From the NCBI GenBank assembly GCA_030824515.1, contig JAVBXN010000023.1, forward strand, positions 37,192 to 101,191: a stretch of DNA of 64,000 nt. Reading direction: 5' to 3'. The DNA is from Pelobacter sp. (GTDB lineage: Bacteria; Desulfobacterota; Desulfuromonadia; Geobacterales; Pseudopelobacteraceae). Both the position numbers and the translations under genes were made by a program. A model generated the notes under the pieces. That model was not told the DNA's origin and did not search any database. It saw nothing but the letters and a program-made list of their open reading frames with translations. Positions 1 through 9,607 of this stretch are shown here, in pieces; the first letter of the stretch is position 1; each line of letters begins with the position of its first letter.

Positions 1-529
1 TCAGTTGGGCCGGGTAGGCGGTCAGCGGGATGACTACGAACGTGAAGATCGCCAGCTGCCAGTTGCGGTAGAAAATGACCCCCAACAGCGAAACAGCTGA
101 CAGGATGTCGCGGAACAGGCCCACCATGACGTTGGCTATCCCCTGCTGCATCGCGCTGATGTCGTTGGTGGCGTGGGACATCAGTTCGCCGGTCGAGCGC
201 CGGTTGAAGAAGGCCATGTCCTGTCTGACCGTGCTGGCATAGATTTCGTTGCTCAGATCCTGGACCGCCTTCTGCCCGGCCAGCTTGATCGTGACATCGT
301 AGGTGAAGCGGGCGACACCCCTGACAGCGAACAGAACGACCACACCCAGCGGCACCAGCATGAAGATTCCGGTGTCCTTGCCGCTGAAGATCTTCTTCAG
401 TACCGGTTCGATCAGCCAGGCAAAGGCTCCGTCCATTCCTCCGACTATTGCCGAACAGACTGCCGAAACCACGATCAGTTTCCAGTAGGGTACAAAGTAT
501 GCGAGAGTTCGTTTCAGGACAGGATTCAT
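1..529 (-). CDS. msbA: Lipid A export ABC transporter MsbA (partial, N-terminal part)
   Basis: Inner-membrane ABC exporter that flips lipid A-core to the periplasmic leaflet. Only the first 176 codons are in the window; the rest, including the ATPase domain, lies beyond position 1. The translation begins MNPVLKRTLAYFVPYWKLIV and has the hydrophobic segments of an ABC exporter membrane domain, followed by the stretch FFNRRSTGELMSH typical of the MsbA/LmrA type. The ATG overlaps the lpxB stop in an ATGA, so the two are translationally coupled. Position at the end of an lpx operon supports MsbA over a general multidrug exporter. Confidence 0.88.
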   Translation of the reverse strand, partial: MNPVLKRTLAYFVPYWKLIVVSAVCSAIVGGMDGAFAWLIEPVLKKIFSGKDTGIFMLVPLGVVVLFAVRGVARFTYDVTIKLAGQKAVQDLSNEIYASTVRQDMAFFNRRSTGELMSHATNDISAMQQGIANVMVGLFRDILSAVSLLGVIFYRNWQLAIFTFVVIPLTAYPAQL

Positions 530-1674
530 TGGTTTCTCATCAGTGTGAATATCAGCCGGGCCACGTTTCGCGATGCGCCGCCGCAACCGAGCCGGGAGCG
601 GACCTGGGCCAGTTTGTGCCGGATCGTGCCGTCGTATCCGGCATCGGTCAGGATGGTTCCGATTTCCGCGGCGATGTTTTTGGTGTTGGCTTCGTCCTGG
701 ATCAGTTCTCTGACCACGGTTTCACCGGCCACTATGTTGCACAGTCCGATGTTGGGGACTTTCACGAGCCGCTTGGCCAGTTGATAGGTCAGCGGTGAGA
801 GCTTGTAGATGATTACCATCGGGGTGCCGACCAGCGCGATTTCGAGTGTCACTGTGCCGGACACCGAGATCACCGCGTCGCAGGCACGGATCAGGTCATG
901 AATGCGGTCCCGGGTAATGGTGACATCGAGGCCGGCCTCAGCCAGCTGCGGCGCGATTGCAGCGGCGTTCAGGGTGGATGCCAGCGGCAGCGCGAACTGG
1001 ATATCGGGAAAGCGCGATTTCAACTGGACGGCCGCGCCGATAATCACCGGCAGCAGGCGTTCAAGTTCGTTTTTGCGGCTTCCGGGGAAGAGGCCGACGA
1101 TCTTGCGGGCCGGATCAAGCCCGAAGCTGGCGGCCGCCTGGGAGCGATCCATGTTGACGTTGACCATGTCCAGCATCGGGTGGCCCACGAAGGAGACCGG
1201 CACTCCGGCCCTTTCGTAGAAGGGGGCTTCGAACGGCAGGATTACCGCCATATGATCCACCAGCCGGGCGATCTTCTTGACCCGCCCCTGGCGCCAGGCC
1301 CAGATCTGCGGGCTGATGTAGTACAGCACCCTGACGCCGGCTTTCCTGGCTATTTTCGCCAGCCGCAGGTTGAAACCGGGATAGTCGATCAGGATCAGCA
1401 GGTCTGGGTGATCATCGAGCAGGATCTTCTTGAGTTTCAGGAAAGCGTTCGAAATGACGTTGAAATGTTTCAGTACTTCCACCAGACCGACCACGGCCAT
1501 GTCGGCCGAGTCCACCAGCGTTTCGACGCCTGCTTCGCGCATGCGCGCGCCGCCGATGCCGAAAAAATGTATGTCCGGGTCAATTTTGAACGCTTCGCGG
1601 GCGAGGTCGGCGCCATAGATGTCGCCGGAGGCCTCTCCGGCGACGATCATGATGCGCCGGGAATTATTAGCCAA
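526..1674 (-). CDS. lpxB: Lipid-A-disaccharide synthase LpxB
   Basis: Condenses UDP-2,3-diacyl-glucosamine with lipid X to form the lipid A disaccharide (family GT19). The N-terminal motif MIVAGEASGDIYGADL and the later LFPGSRKNEL and PSGT-like SVSGTVTLEIAL segments are typical. I chose the TTG at 1674, giving 382 residues, the usual LpxB length: it has AGAGG six bases upstream and overlaps the gnnB stop by 8 bases. The next possible start is an ATG at 1650. The open frame runs on upstream to 1815, but that part is the antisense-like out-of-frame read of gnnB and has no LpxB character. Confidence 0.93.
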   Translation of the reverse strand: MANNSRRIMIVAGEASGDIYGADLAREAFKIDPDIHFFGIGGARMREAGVETLVDSADMAVVGLVEVLKHFNVISNAFLKLKKILLDDHPDLLILIDYPGFNLRLAKIARKAGVRVLYYISPQIWAWRQGRVKKIARLVDHMAVILPFEAPFYERAGVPVSFVGHPMLDMVNVNMDRSQAAASFGLDPARKIVGLFPGSRKNELERLLPVIIGAAVQLKSRFPDIQFALPLASTLNAAAIAPQLAEAGLDVTITRDRIHDLIRACDAVISVSGTVTLEIALVGTPMVIIYKLSPLTYQLAKRLVKVPNIGLCNIVAGETVVRELIQDEANTKNIAAEIGTILTDAGYDGTIRHKLAQVRSRLGCGGASRNVARLIFTLMRNQ

Positions 1675-2761
1675 CCAGAGCCTCTTTGACGGTCCTGGCC
1701 ACCAGGCGTACCGATTCCTCCGGCATTTCCGGGTAAACCGGCAGCGACATGCAGCGCAGGGAGACATCTTCCGCCACCGGCAGGCTGACGCCGGCAAACT
1801 TCTCGGCAAAGACATCCTGCTTGTGGAGCGGTATCGGGTAGTAGACCGCCGAGGATATCTGTTTCTCGGACAAGCCGGTCATGACCGTGTCGCGCCTGTC
1901 GGTGAGCAGTGTGTACTGGTGATAGACGTGTACGCCGCTGCCGTCCTCGAACGGCACCTCGGCCACATCCTTGAGCAGTTCCGAATACAGCTGCGCCACT
2001 CTCCGGCGGCCGCTGTTGAATTCGTCAATCCGCTTCAGCTTGACGCGCAGGATGGCTGCCTGGATATCGTCCAGGCGGCTGTTGTAACCGATCACGCCGT
2101 GGTGGTAGCGAACGCGGCTGCCGTGGTTGCGCAACATTTTGACCTGTTCGGCCAGCTCGGCCGTGGCGCAGGTAATAAGACCGCCGTCGCCGTAGCAACC
2201 CAGGTTCTTGCTGGGGAAGAAGCTGAAACAGCCCAGGGAGCCCAGTGTGCCGGTCATCTTGCCATCGATCGCTGCGCCGAAGGATTGAGCGCAGTCCTCG
2301 ATCAACAGCAGTTTGTGCTTTTCGCAGATCGAGGTGATCGGGGTCATATCGGCCGGCTGGCCGAAGATATGCACCGGAATGACCGCCCTGGTACGCGGGG
2401 TAATGGCCGCTTCGATCTTGGCCGGGTCAATGTTGAAAGTACGCGGGTCGATGTCCACGAATACCGGCGTCGCGCCGGTGTAGCAGATCGCTTCGGCGGT
2501 GGCGATAAACGTGAAGGGTGACGTGATCACCTCGTCGCCGGGTCCGATCCCGGCGGCCAGGATGGCCAGATGCAGCGCGTCGGTGCCGGAGGCGCAGGAA
2601 ACGCAGAAGTTGGCGCCCAGGTAAGTGGCGGCTTCCTGTTCAAAAGCTGTGACGTTCGGTCCCAGGATGAACTGGGTGCTTTCGATCGCGTCGAGGACCG
2701 CCTTGTCGATTTCGGTCTTCAGGTTGTGGTATTGGGTCTTTAAATCCACCATCGGTATCAT
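1667..2761 (-). CDS. gnnB: UDP-GlcNAc3N-forming aminotransferase GnnB (DegT/DnrJ/EryC1 family)
   Basis: PLP-dependent sugar aminotransferase of 364 residues. Seen: the family motifs GTDALHLAI (about 59-67), IEDCAQSFGA (154-163) and the PLP lysine in FFPSKNLGCYGDGG (K185). Known: in Acidithiobacillus ferrooxidans GnnA and GnnB, encoded between lpxA and lpxB, convert UDP-GlcNAc to the 3-amino sugar UDP-GlcNAc3N, which LpxA then acylates through an amide. The gene has the same position here and starts in a 4-base overlap with gnnA. Inferred: it makes the diamino sugar for lipid A. An O-antigen sugar transaminase (WecE/WbpE-like) is the alternative, but the location favours GnnB. Confidence 0.8.
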   Translation of the reverse strand: MIPMVDLKTQYHNLKTEIDKAVLDAIESTQFILGPNVTAFEQEAATYLGANFCVSCASGTDALHLAILAAGIGPGDEVITSPFTFIATAEAICYTGATPVFVDIDPRTFNIDPAKIEAAITPRTRAVIPVHIFGQPADMTPITSICEKHKLLLIEDCAQSFGAAIDGKMTGTLGSLGCFSFFPSKNLGCYGDGGLITCATAELAEQVKMLRNHGSRVRYHHGVIGYNSRLDDIQAAILRVKLKRIDEFNSGRRRVAQLYSELLKDVAEVPFEDGSGVHVYHQYTLLTDRRDTVMTGLSEKQISSAVYYPIPLHKQDVFAEKFAGVSLPVAEDVSLRCMSLPVYPEMPEESVRLVARTVKEALVG

Positions 2762-3702
2762 GACGGTCTCCTGTCCAGGCTGGTATTGATCTTGAGCGCG
2801 GTTTCCAGCGCCATTCTGCCGTCGCTGCCGCTCACCTGGGGCGGTTTGCCCTCCCGGATCGCGGAGATGAATGATTCGATTTCGCTCCGTAATGCATCTG
2901 CCTCGCCCAGCTCGCGCTCGTCAACCTTGACATTGGGGACTCCGGGAAACAGTTCGCCGCTCCCCTTGCGGGCAGTTAGCACCTTGCGGTTCTGGAAATC
3001 GAGGGTGATATAGGCGTCGCGCTGGAAGATGCGCATCTTGCGTTCGCTCTTCAGGCTGATACGGCTGGCGGTCACGTTGGCCACGCAACCGTTTTTGAAG
3101 AGGATTCTGGCGTTGGCGATGTCCTCCTCGCCGGTGAAAACCGGGGCTCCGATCGCATCGACCCTTTCCACCGGGGACTTGACGATATGCTGGATGATTT
3201 CGATGTCGTGGATCATCAGGTCAAGCACCACGTTGACGTCAGTGCCGCGAGGCTTGAAGGGGGCGATGCGTACAGATTCGATGAAGAGCGGTTCGTGCAG
3301 GATGTCTTCCAGGGCCACCAACACCGGGTTGAAACGTTCCAGGTGGCCGACCTGGAACACCGCGCCGTTCTTTTCCGCCAGCGCGATCAGTTCGTCGGCT
3401 TCCTCGATCGTAACCGTGATCGGCTTTTCGATCAGCACATGCACTCCGGCTGCCAGGAAATCCCTGGCCACCGAGTGATGGTACTGGGTCGGGACGACCA
3501 CGCTGACCGCGTCAACCTTGCCGATCAGCTCGCGATGGTCGGAGTAGGCACGCGTACCAAGCTTGGTTGCGATTTCTTCGGCGCGTTTCAGGTCGTTATC
3601 GACCACACCCACCAGCTCCACGCCCTCTATTGAGGCATATTTCTGGGCGTGAAAGTTGCCCAGGTAACCGACCCCAATCACCGCTGTCCGCAGCGCGCTC
3701 AT
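2758..3702 (-). CDS. gnnA: UDP-GlcNAc 3-dehydrogenase GnnA (Gfo/Idh/MocA family)
   Basis: NAD-dependent oxidoreductase of 314 residues that would oxidise the 3-hydroxyl of UDP-GlcNAc before transamination by GnnB. Seen: an N-terminal Rossmann motif VIGVGYLGNFHAQKY, the EKPITVT motif of Gfo/Idh/MocA proteins near residue 93, and HDIEIIQHIV in the C-terminal domain. It overlaps both neighbours by 4 bases (lpxA stop upstream, gnnB start downstream), so all three genes are probably translated together. Its place between lpxA and gnnB-lpxB is the basis for the specific function; by sequence alone I would only say sugar dehydrogenase. Confidence 0.8.
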   Translation of the reverse strand: MSALRTAVIGVGYLGNFHAQKYASIEGVELVGVVDNDLKRAEEIATKLGTRAYSDHRELIGKVDAVSVVVPTQYHHSVARDFLAAGVHVLIEKPITVTIEEADELIALAEKNGAVFQVGHLERFNPVLVALEDILHEPLFIESVRIAPFKPRGTDVNVVLDLMIHDIEIIQHIVKSPVERVDAIGAPVFTGEEDIANARILFKNGCVANVTASRISLKSERKMRIFQRDAYITLDFQNRKVLTARKGSGELFPGVPNVKVDERELGEADALRSEIESFISAIREGKPPQVSGSDGRMALETALKINTSLDRRPS

Positions 3703-4481
3703 CCGCGACAGATTCCGCGCTTGGAATTTTCGATGAAAGCCAGCAGGTAGTCGATTTCCGCGCAGCCGGTTATTTCACTCTTGATGCGGGCAATCGCGTC
3801 GGGCAGTTTCAGGTCGGCCATGAAGAGGGTCTTATAGGCCTTTTTCAGGTGACCGATGGTCTCCTCCGTGAACCCGCGCCGTTTCAATCCGATCAGGTTC
3901 AGGCCGCGCAGCTTGGCATCCCGTTTTCCGGGAGTGGCGATAGTATAGGGCAGGATATCCATACCGACCATCGTGCCGCCGCCAATCATTGCGTAGGCTC
4001 CGATCTTGGAAAATTGGTGCACCGCAACCAGACCACCCAGTATGACGTTGTCTTCAACAGTGACATGCCCGGCCAGCGTGGCGACATTTGCCATCACCAC
4101 ACCGTTGCCGATGCGGCAGTCGTGCGCAACGTGGGAGTAGGCCATCATCAGGTTGCCGTTGCCGACGACCGTTTCAGCGTGGCCTGTTACCGTGCCGCGA
4201 TGAATCGTGGCGAATTCGCGGATCATGTTGTTATTGCCGATCCGGGTCCAGCACTCTTCACCGCGATATTTCAGATCCTGTGGAGGGGCGCCGACCGATG
4301 CCTGGTGGGAAATCTGGTTGTTCTCGCCGATCTCGGTCCAATCGCCGATGACAGTGTGCGAACCGACCGAGGTGCCCTTGCCGATGGTGACATGCTTGCC
4401 GATGATTGCGTATGGTCCGACTTCGACATCACTGGCCAGTGATGCAGTTCCGTCGATAATTGCGGTTGGGTGTATGCTCAT
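3699..4481 (-). CDS. lpxA: Acyl-ACP--UDP-(GlcNAc or GlcNAc3N) acyltransferase LpxA
   Basis: First step of lipid A synthesis: transfers a 3-hydroxyacyl chain from ACP to the sugar nucleotide. The 260-residue protein is a left-handed beta-helix of hexapeptide repeats followed by a helical tail (NLIGLKRRGF). The catalytic histidine is H120 in SHVAHDC (E. coli H125). At the chain-length ruler position, E. coli G173, it has M171, as in Pseudomonas aeruginosa LpxA, which uses C10 chains. With gnnA/gnnB next to it the natural acceptor is probably UDP-GlcNAc3N. It ends in a 4-base overlap with gnnA. Confidence 0.95.
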   Translation of the reverse strand: MSIHPTAIIDGTASLASDVEVGPYAIIGKHVTIGKGTSVGSHTVIGDWTEIGENNQISHQASVGAPPQDLKYRGEECWTRIGNNNMIREFATIHRGTVTGHAETVVGNGNLMMAYSHVAHDCRIGNGVVMANVATLAGHVTVEDNVILGGLVAVHQFSKIGAYAMIGGGTMVGMDILPYTIATPGKRDAKLRGLNLIGLKRRGFTEETIGHLKKAYKTLFMADLKLPDAIARIKSEITGCAEIDYLLAFIENSKRGICRG

Positions 4482-4532
4482 GGTATGCGCTCCATAACTG
4501 ATTTACAATTTAACGGTATATCTGCTCACTAA

Positions 4533-4976
4533 TCAGGTGGCCGAATCGGCAAAAGTCGCCTTCAGGGCCGCCTCGGTTACCAGCGTGTCGCCGACATAGG
4601 CCTTGCCGTTGACTCCCCAGATGCCGCGGCGATTGAGCGTGGTCTCGATCTCTATCCGCAACTGATCGCCGGGGAATACCGGCTTGCGGAATTTGGCGCC
4701 ATCAATTGACATGAAGTAGCTGACCTTTTTCTTGGTCTTGTCGTCAGAGGCCTGGTAGGCCATGATTCCAGCCACCTGGGCCATCGCTTCGATGATCAGC
4801 ACACCGGGCATGACCGGGTGTCCCGGGAAATGCCCCTGGAAGAAGGGCTCGTTGATGGTGACATTCTTGATACCCACGCATCTTTTGCCATGCTCAAGCT
4901 CCACAATCCGATCCACCATCAGAAATGGATAGCGGTGCGGAAGAATTTTCATGATATCGTTTACATCCATAAGCAT
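4533..4976 (-). CDS. fabZ: 3-hydroxyacyl-ACP dehydratase FabZ
   Basis: Dehydrates 3-hydroxyacyl-ACP in fatty acid elongation and so competes with LpxA and LpxD for the same substrate pool. Single hot-dog fold of 147 residues. Catalytic H49 lies in [12 protein letters not shown] and E63 in LIIEAMAQ. Two ATGs are possible, 4976 and 4970; the first is better placed from the GGGGG ribosome-binding stretch at about 4984-4988. It sits between lpxD and lpxA, the standard arrangement, with 51 bases before lpxA. Confidence 0.96.
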   Translation of the reverse strand: MLMDVNDIMKILPHRYPFLMVDRIVELEHGKRCVGIKNVTINEPFFQGHFPGHPVMPGVLIIEAMAQVAGIMAYQASDDKTKKKVSYFMSIDGAKFRKPVFPGDQLRIEIETTLNRRGIWGVNGKAYVGDTLVTEAALKATFADSAT

Positions 4977-4993
4977 AAGCGGATACCCCCCTG

Positions 4994-6028
4994 TTATTTC
5001 AATTTCGCTTCAAGCTCGGCAATGCGTTTTTCCAGGGCATTGACGGTTTTCTTCAGTTCCGGAAGGCGTGGCACCACGGCCATTGCCCGCAGCCACTCCT
5101 TATGCGGCATGGTCGGAGAACCGCTGTATCCGGCATTGGCCTCAAGCGAGCCGGGAACACCGGATTGGGCGCCGACCATGACGTTGTCGCCGATGGAGAG
5201 ATGTCCGGCCACTCCGACCTGGCCCGCCAGCGTGACGTGGTTGCCGATCCTGGTGCTGCCCGATATGCCGACCTGGGACACGATCATGCAGTCCTCACCG
5301 ATCTGGCAGTTGTGGGCTATCTGCACCAGGTTGTCCAGTTTGGTGCCGCGCCGGATCAGGGTTACCTCCAGGGCGGCCCTGTCGATGCAGGTATTGGCGC
5401 CGATCTCGACGTCATCTTCCAGCACGACAATTCCGATCTGTGGAATGCGGTAGTAGGAACGGCCATCGGGGGCGTAACCGAAACCATCCGAACCGATTAC
5501 CGCTCCGGGCTGAATGATGCAGCGATTGCCGATGCGGCATCTGTCCCGTATCACCACGTTGGCGTGAACTACGCAGTCATCGCCGACAATAGCCCCTTCA
5601 TAGAGCACGGCTCCCGAGTGGATCACGGTGCGGTTGCCGACCGTCACGTTGTTGCCGATGCATGCGCCCGGATAGACGGAAACGCCTTCAGCCAGGGTCA
5701 CTCCGGTTCCGACGCTGGCTCCTGCAAGCACACCCAAGGATGGGTGCGGTTGCGTGTAGAAAAGTGTCAGCAGTTTGGCGAAGCCCAGGTAGGGATTGGC
5801 CACTTCAATCACGTTGCGTCCGTAGCGTTCGCCGCCGGGCGCCATCAATACCGCGCCGGCCCCGGTTTCCGCAACCTTGGAGGCATATCTTGGATTGGCC
5901 AGGAAGGTGATCTTGTCAGGCCCGGCGTTTTCCAGCGGAGCCAGACCGTTTACCGCCAGATTTCCGTCACCCAGCACGTTTCCACCCAGATACCCGGCCA
6001 GCTCATTCAATGTTCTGGAGGGGAGCAT
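4994..6028 (-). CDS. lpxD: UDP-3-O-acylglucosamine N-acyltransferase LpxD
   Basis: Adds the second hydroxyacyl chain, to the 2-amino group, in lipid A synthesis. 344 residues: an N-terminal uridine-binding domain (about 1-100, with ITFLANPRY), hexapeptide repeats forming a left-handed beta-helix (about 105-310), and a C-terminal helix rich in Lys and Glu. Catalytic H239 lies in [10 protein letters not shown], the same number as in E. coli. It follows skp after 3 bases, so the two are co-transcribed. Confidence 0.96.
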   Translation of the reverse strand: MLPSRTLNELAGYLGGNVLGDGNLAVNGLAPLENAGPDKITFLANPRYASKVAETGAGAVLMAPGGERYGRNVIEVANPYLGFAKLLTLFYTQPHPSLGVLAGASVGTGVTLAEGVSVYPGACIGNNVTVGNRTVIHSGAVLYEGAIVGDDCVVHANVVIRDRCRIGNRCIIQPGAVIGSDGFGYAPDGRSYYRIPQIGIVVLEDDVEIGANTCIDRAALEVTLIRRGTKLDNLVQIAHNCQIGEDCMIVSQVGISGSTRIGNHVTLAGQVGVAGHLSIGDNVMVGAQSGVPGSLEANAGYSGSPTMPHKEWLRAMAVVPRLPELKKTVNALEKRIAELEAKLK

Positions 6029-6031
6029 GGC

Positions 6032-6547
6032 CTACTTCTTCCTGTTGGCGTTGAACAGTTTCAGAACCTCTTCCGTCAGGTCGGATTTGTCGTCAACGAA
6101 CAGCATGCTTTCGTTCTTGACAAAGATGAAGGTAAAGCCGTTCTTGCGGCCGTATTCCTGGATCACCTTCTCCATGCCTTCCAGGATCTTGCGCGTGAAC
6201 TCCTCATCCTTGCCCTGCAGTTCGTCCTGGGCATCCTTGGTGAAACGCTGGAAATCCTTCAGTTTGTTCTGGTAATCCTTTTCCTTGGAAGCGCGGGCCG
6301 ATTCAGAAAGGAGCATGCCCTGCTTTTCCAGCTCATCTTTCAGCTTCTTGAGGTCTTCCTGTTTTACGTTGATTTCGTCCTGGTACTTCTTGACTTTTGC
6401 AGCCAGCTGCTCCTTGGCTTCCTTGCCGGCCTCGGAACCGTTCAGGGCCCGCTGCATATCTATATAGCCCAGTTTTAGATCTGCGGCAAAAACCGACGTT
6501 GATACCAAGCACAGTGCCACAATACCTGCCACTAACAATTTTTTCAT
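6032..6547 (-). CDS. skp: Periplasmic chaperone Skp/OmpH
   Basis: Periplasmic holdase that escorts unfolded outer-membrane proteins to BamA. 171 residues: signal peptide MKKLLVAGIVALCLVSTSVF with cleavage after AFA-like VFA, then LKLGYIDMQRALN, the OmpH family start, and a long charged alpha-helical region (about 45-130) that forms the tentacles. I chose the ATG at 6547 because AAGGAG lies 8 bases upstream and the signal peptide begins there; the frame stays open to 6589 without meaning. It lies between bamA and lpxD, the usual place. Confidence 0.93.
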   Translation of the reverse strand: MKKLLVAGIVALCLVSTSVFAADLKLGYIDMQRALNGSEAGKEAKEQLAAKVKKYQDEINVKQEDLKKLKDELEKQGMLLSESARASKEKDYQNKLKDFQRFTKDAQDELQGKDEEFTRKILEGMEKVIQEYGRKNGFTFIFVKNESMLFVDDKSDLTEEVLKLFNANRKK

Positions 6548-6611
6548 GTTGCATTCTCCTTTGAGTGTTGCGCAGTCTAGCCCCGTCATGCGGGTTAAGT
6601 TGGTTGATTAA

Positions 6612-8930
6612 TTAAAACAGGCTTCCGATGGAAAATTCGAATCTGCCGCTGTTGCTGTCAATGCCGCTGCGCGGATTGAGCGGAATGCCGTATTCCAGTC
6701 TCAAGGGCCCGATCGGCGACGCCCAGCGGATACCTCCGCCGTAGCTCATCAGCATTGTATTGAATTTGTCTTCAAATGCATTGCCGTAATCGAAGAAGAC
6801 CACTCCTTTGACACCGACCTCCTGCAGCAGCGGAAACGAGAATTCGACGTTGCCGAAGACTTCCTTGCTCCCGCCCAGATAGACCCGCTGATCCTCCGAC
6901 CAGTTTCCGTTCATATCCGGTTCCGTCCGCTGTACCTTGGTTGGAGATACGGTGCGGGCCTTGTATCCGCGCAATGAAAATATGCCGCCCAGGTAGAACT
7001 TCTCGTCGATCGGCACCGGTTGGCCGACCTCCTGGACGTATCCCAAGGTAATCTTGCTGGAAAAAATCAGTTTCTTGTAAAGTGGGTAGAAAACCGTGTG
7101 ATCGGTAACATAGCGGGCAAACTTGTTGTTGCCCCCCAGGCCGGCGTATTCAAGCGACAGAGAGTTGATCATGCCGATGGTCGGGTCCAGGCGGTAGTCG
7201 GTATTGTTATGGGTGATGCTGCCAAAAATCGAGCTGGTTGTGGTTGTTCCGAGCGGGTAGTTGGCCGGGTCGATCAAGCTGACTTTGCGGTAGGCATCGG
7301 TTGGGTTGTAGATGTCCTTGATTTCATACTTGTACATGAAGAAGGTTCCGACAAAGTCGTTGATCGGGTAACCGGCCTTGATGTCGCCACCCATCAGACG
7401 GCGGCTGTAATCGATATAATCGCGCTCAGAACGGTAGATATCGCCGCCCAGGGTCCATTTCGTATCGAGAAAATGGGGGTCGGTGACGCCGACCGAGTAG
7501 GTCTGCGAACTTCCGCCGATGGAGGCGGACAGGTTGGCCTTGAGGCCCAGGCCTAGGAAGTTGGCCTGCTGAACAGAACCCTGGCCGATGAAACCGTCCA
7601 GTGAGCTGTAACCGCCACCGATGCTGAATGTCCCGGTTGGTTTTTCCTTCACGTCGATATTTACATTGAGCTTGTTGCTGGCGCTCCCCTTGGCGGTGGC
7701 AATGTTGGCTTCCTCGAAAAAGCCGAGATTCATCAGGTTCTGTTTGCTGCGTTTCATGCCGGTTGCGTTGTAAAGTTCGTTTTCGTTTACACGCAACTCA
7801 CGGCGGATTACCTTGTCCCTGGTTTTTGGGTTGCCGGAAATGGCAATGCGTTCAATCGTAACCAGCTCGCCCTTTTCCATGTCGAAAGTCATGTCAACGG
7901 TCTTCTTCTCGTTGTTGGGCCGCGTTTGTGGATTGACGTTGGCAAAAGCGTAGCCTTTGTCGCCATAGACGTCAGTCAGGGTAAATATGTCGGTACGCAG
8001 TGTCGCACGGCTGAAAACCTCACCAGGTTCACTTTTAAGCTTCTTGCGCAGGTCTGCCGCCGATTCAAGCAGCTCTCCCTTGAAACCGATCTCGCCGATG
8101 CGGTACTGGTCGCCCTCGGTGATACCGATAGTCACCTCGAGCGCTGTTTTGGCATCGTTCAGTTTGATCGACGGTTCACCTACCTTGATGTTGATAAAAC
8201 CGTTGTTCAGGTAAAAATCGCTGATGATCAGGGCATCGTTTTTCAGGACCTCTTCCTTGTAAGTGCCTGCTCCGGTCAGCCAGGACATGAACCAGGACTC
8301 CTTGGTTTCCATGACTCCGCGCAACTTGCGGTCGCTGAAGGTTTTGCTGCCGTCGAAGCGGATATTGCTGATCAGGACTTTCTTCCCTTCGGTGATCTTG
8401 AAGATGACCGAACGATCGCTCGCGGATGTTTTGTCAACCTGGGGCTGTATGTCGGCAAGATAGAAACCTTCGTCACCGTAAAGCTTCTTGATTTTGGCAA
8501 CACTCTTGTCGAGATCCTTTGTCGAAAAAATTGTGTTCTGGCGGAATTCAAGCGCTTCCTTCAACTTTTCGGTTGTGAGCTCCTTGTTCCCTTCAAACTT
8601 GATACTCCGGACGATCGGTTTCTCAAGTACCGTGTATATCAGCACGTTCCCTTTGTCGGTCTGCTCCAGCACCGCCTGAACATCCTGGAAGTGGCCGAGT
8701 TTATAGATGGCCCGTATGTCGGTATCGGTCTTTTCGTTGTAAAGGGTATCGCCGGCATGAACTTTCAGTACGTTGAGGATGGCCGCGGATTCTATGCGCC
8801 GGTTGCCCTGGACCTGGACTTCGACGATCTTTTCACCCTCAGCCCTGGCATTGGTTACGCCAAAAGCGGCAACAAGAGAAATGGTTGCTAAAATGTTCTG
8901 AAAACTGGGCACGCTTCCCCCGAAAATCAT
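6612..8930 (-). CDS. bamA: Outer membrane protein assembly factor BamA
   Basis: Core of the BAM complex, which inserts beta-barrel proteins into the outer membrane. 772 residues: a signal peptide ending near ARA-EG (about residue 31), five POTRA domains (about 35-435; [17 protein letters not shown] opens the first), and a 16-strand barrel with the conserved Omp85 motif region [13 protein letters not shown] and a terminal phenylalanine in FEFSIGSLF. The start overlaps the lolD stop as ATGA. Length and domain order are normal for the family. Confidence 0.96.
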   Translation of the reverse strand: MIFGGSVPSFQNILATISLVAAFGVTNARAEGEKIVEVQVQGNRRIESAAILNVLKVHAGDTLYNEKTDTDIRAIYKLGHFQDVQAVLEQTDKGNVLIYTVLEKPIVRSIKFEGNKELTTEKLKEALEFRQNTIFSTKDLDKSVAKIKKLYGDEGFYLADIQPQVDKTSASDRSVIFKITEGKKVLISNIRFDGSKTFSDRKLRGVMETKESWFMSWLTGAGTYKEEVLKNDALIISDFYLNNGFINIKVGEPSIKLNDAKTALEVTIGITEGDQYRIGEIGFKGELLESAADLRKKLKSEPGEVFSRATLRTDIFTLTDVYGDKGYAFANVNPQTRPNNEKKTVDMTFDMEKGELVTIERIAISGNPKTRDKVIRRELRVNENELYNATGMKRSKQNLMNLGFFEEANIATAKGSASNKLNVNIDVKEKPTGTFSIGGGYSSLDGFIGQGSVQQANFLGLGLKANLSASIGGSSQTYSVGVTDPHFLDTKWTLGGDIYRSERDYIDYSRRLMGGDIKAGYPINDFVGTFFMYKYEIKDIYNPTDAYRKVSLIDPANYPLGTTTTSSIFGSITHNNTDYRLDPTIGMINSLSLEYAGLGGNNKFARYVTDHTVFYPLYKKLIFSSKITLGYVQEVGQPVPIDEKFYLGGIFSLRGYKARTVSPTKVQRTEPDMNGNWSEDQRVYLGGSKEVFGNVEFSFPLLQEVGVKGVVFFDYGNAFEDKFNTMLMSYGGGIRWASPIGPLRLEYGIPLNPRSGIDSNSGRFEFSIGSLF

Positions 8931-9607
8931 ATAGTTTTGTCCAGCTTTCCATCGGTCAGTCGAACGGTGGTTCCCATGGCGGCGGCCAGACGTTCGTTGT
9001 GTGTGACAACCACCAGGGTCAATCCCCTGCGGCTCTGCAGTTCCGCCAGCATGGCATGGATGCCGTCGCTGGTCTTCATGTCCAGATTGCCGGTCGGCTC
9101 ATCGGCCAGCAGTATTTCCGGTTCAAGCGCAAGTGCCCGGGCTATCGCGACACGCTGCTGCTCCCCGCCGGAAAGCTCGCCGGGGCGGTGCGTCATGCGC
9201 TGCCCGAGACCGACGTCATTCAGCAGAATGGCTGCATTCTTCATCGCTGTATTTCTCGGCACCCTGGCGATCAATGCCGGCATCATTACATTCTCGAGAG
9301 CCGTGAACTCCGGAAGCAGATGATGAAACTGGAAAACAAAGCCGATGCTCCTGTTGCGGAACGCGGCCAGTTCGCGGTCGTTTTTTTTGAATACGTCTTC
9401 TCCGCGGAAAAGAACAGTTCCGGAAGTCGGGCGGTCCAGCGCTCCCAGCAGATGCATCAGGGTGCTTTTGCCGGCTCCGGAAGCCCCGACCAAAGCGGTG
9501 GTTGTGCCGGCTTGCAGGTCAAGATCGATTCCGTTCAGAACTTCAACCCGGTTGGGCCCGCTCGTGTAGGTCTTGCACAGGGCTTGCACCTCAAGAATGC
9601 TACTCAT
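8927..9607 (-). CDS. lolD: Lipoprotein-releasing ABC transporter ATPase LolD
   Basis: ATPase of the LolCDE machine that extracts lipoproteins from the inner membrane for transfer to LolA. 226 residues with Walker [10 protein letters not shown] (about 41-49), Q-loop [13 protein letters not shown] (the LolD-type QFHHLLPEF sequence), signature [15 protein letters not shown], Walker [13 protein letters not shown] and switch histidine in VTHN. It overlaps the upstream permease gene by 8 bases and bamA by 4. Confidence 0.95.
   Translation of the reverse strand: MSSILEVQALCKTYTSGPNRVEVLNGIDLDLQAGTTTALVGASGAGKSTLMHLLGALDRPTSGTVLFRGEDVFKKNDRELAAFRNRSIGFVFQFHHLLPEFTALENVMMPALIARVPRNTAMKNAAILLNDVGLGQRMTHRPGELSGGEQQRVAIARALALEPEILLADEPTGNLDMKTSDGIHAMLAELQSRRGLTLVVVTHNERLAAAMGTTVRLTDGKLDKTI

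Noticed and set aside
898..1689. 263-codon plus-strand frame opposite lpxB
   Set aside because: It is antisense to a clear lpxB, has no family motif and follows the codon pattern of the other strand.
3567..4442. 291-codon plus-strand frame opposite lpxA and gnnA
   Set aside because: Shadow of hexapeptide-repeat coding; composition rich in His/Asp/Gly as expected of antisense reads.
5102..6478. 458-codon plus-strand frame opposite lpxD and skp
   Set aside because: Spans two certain genes on the other strand and has no domain.
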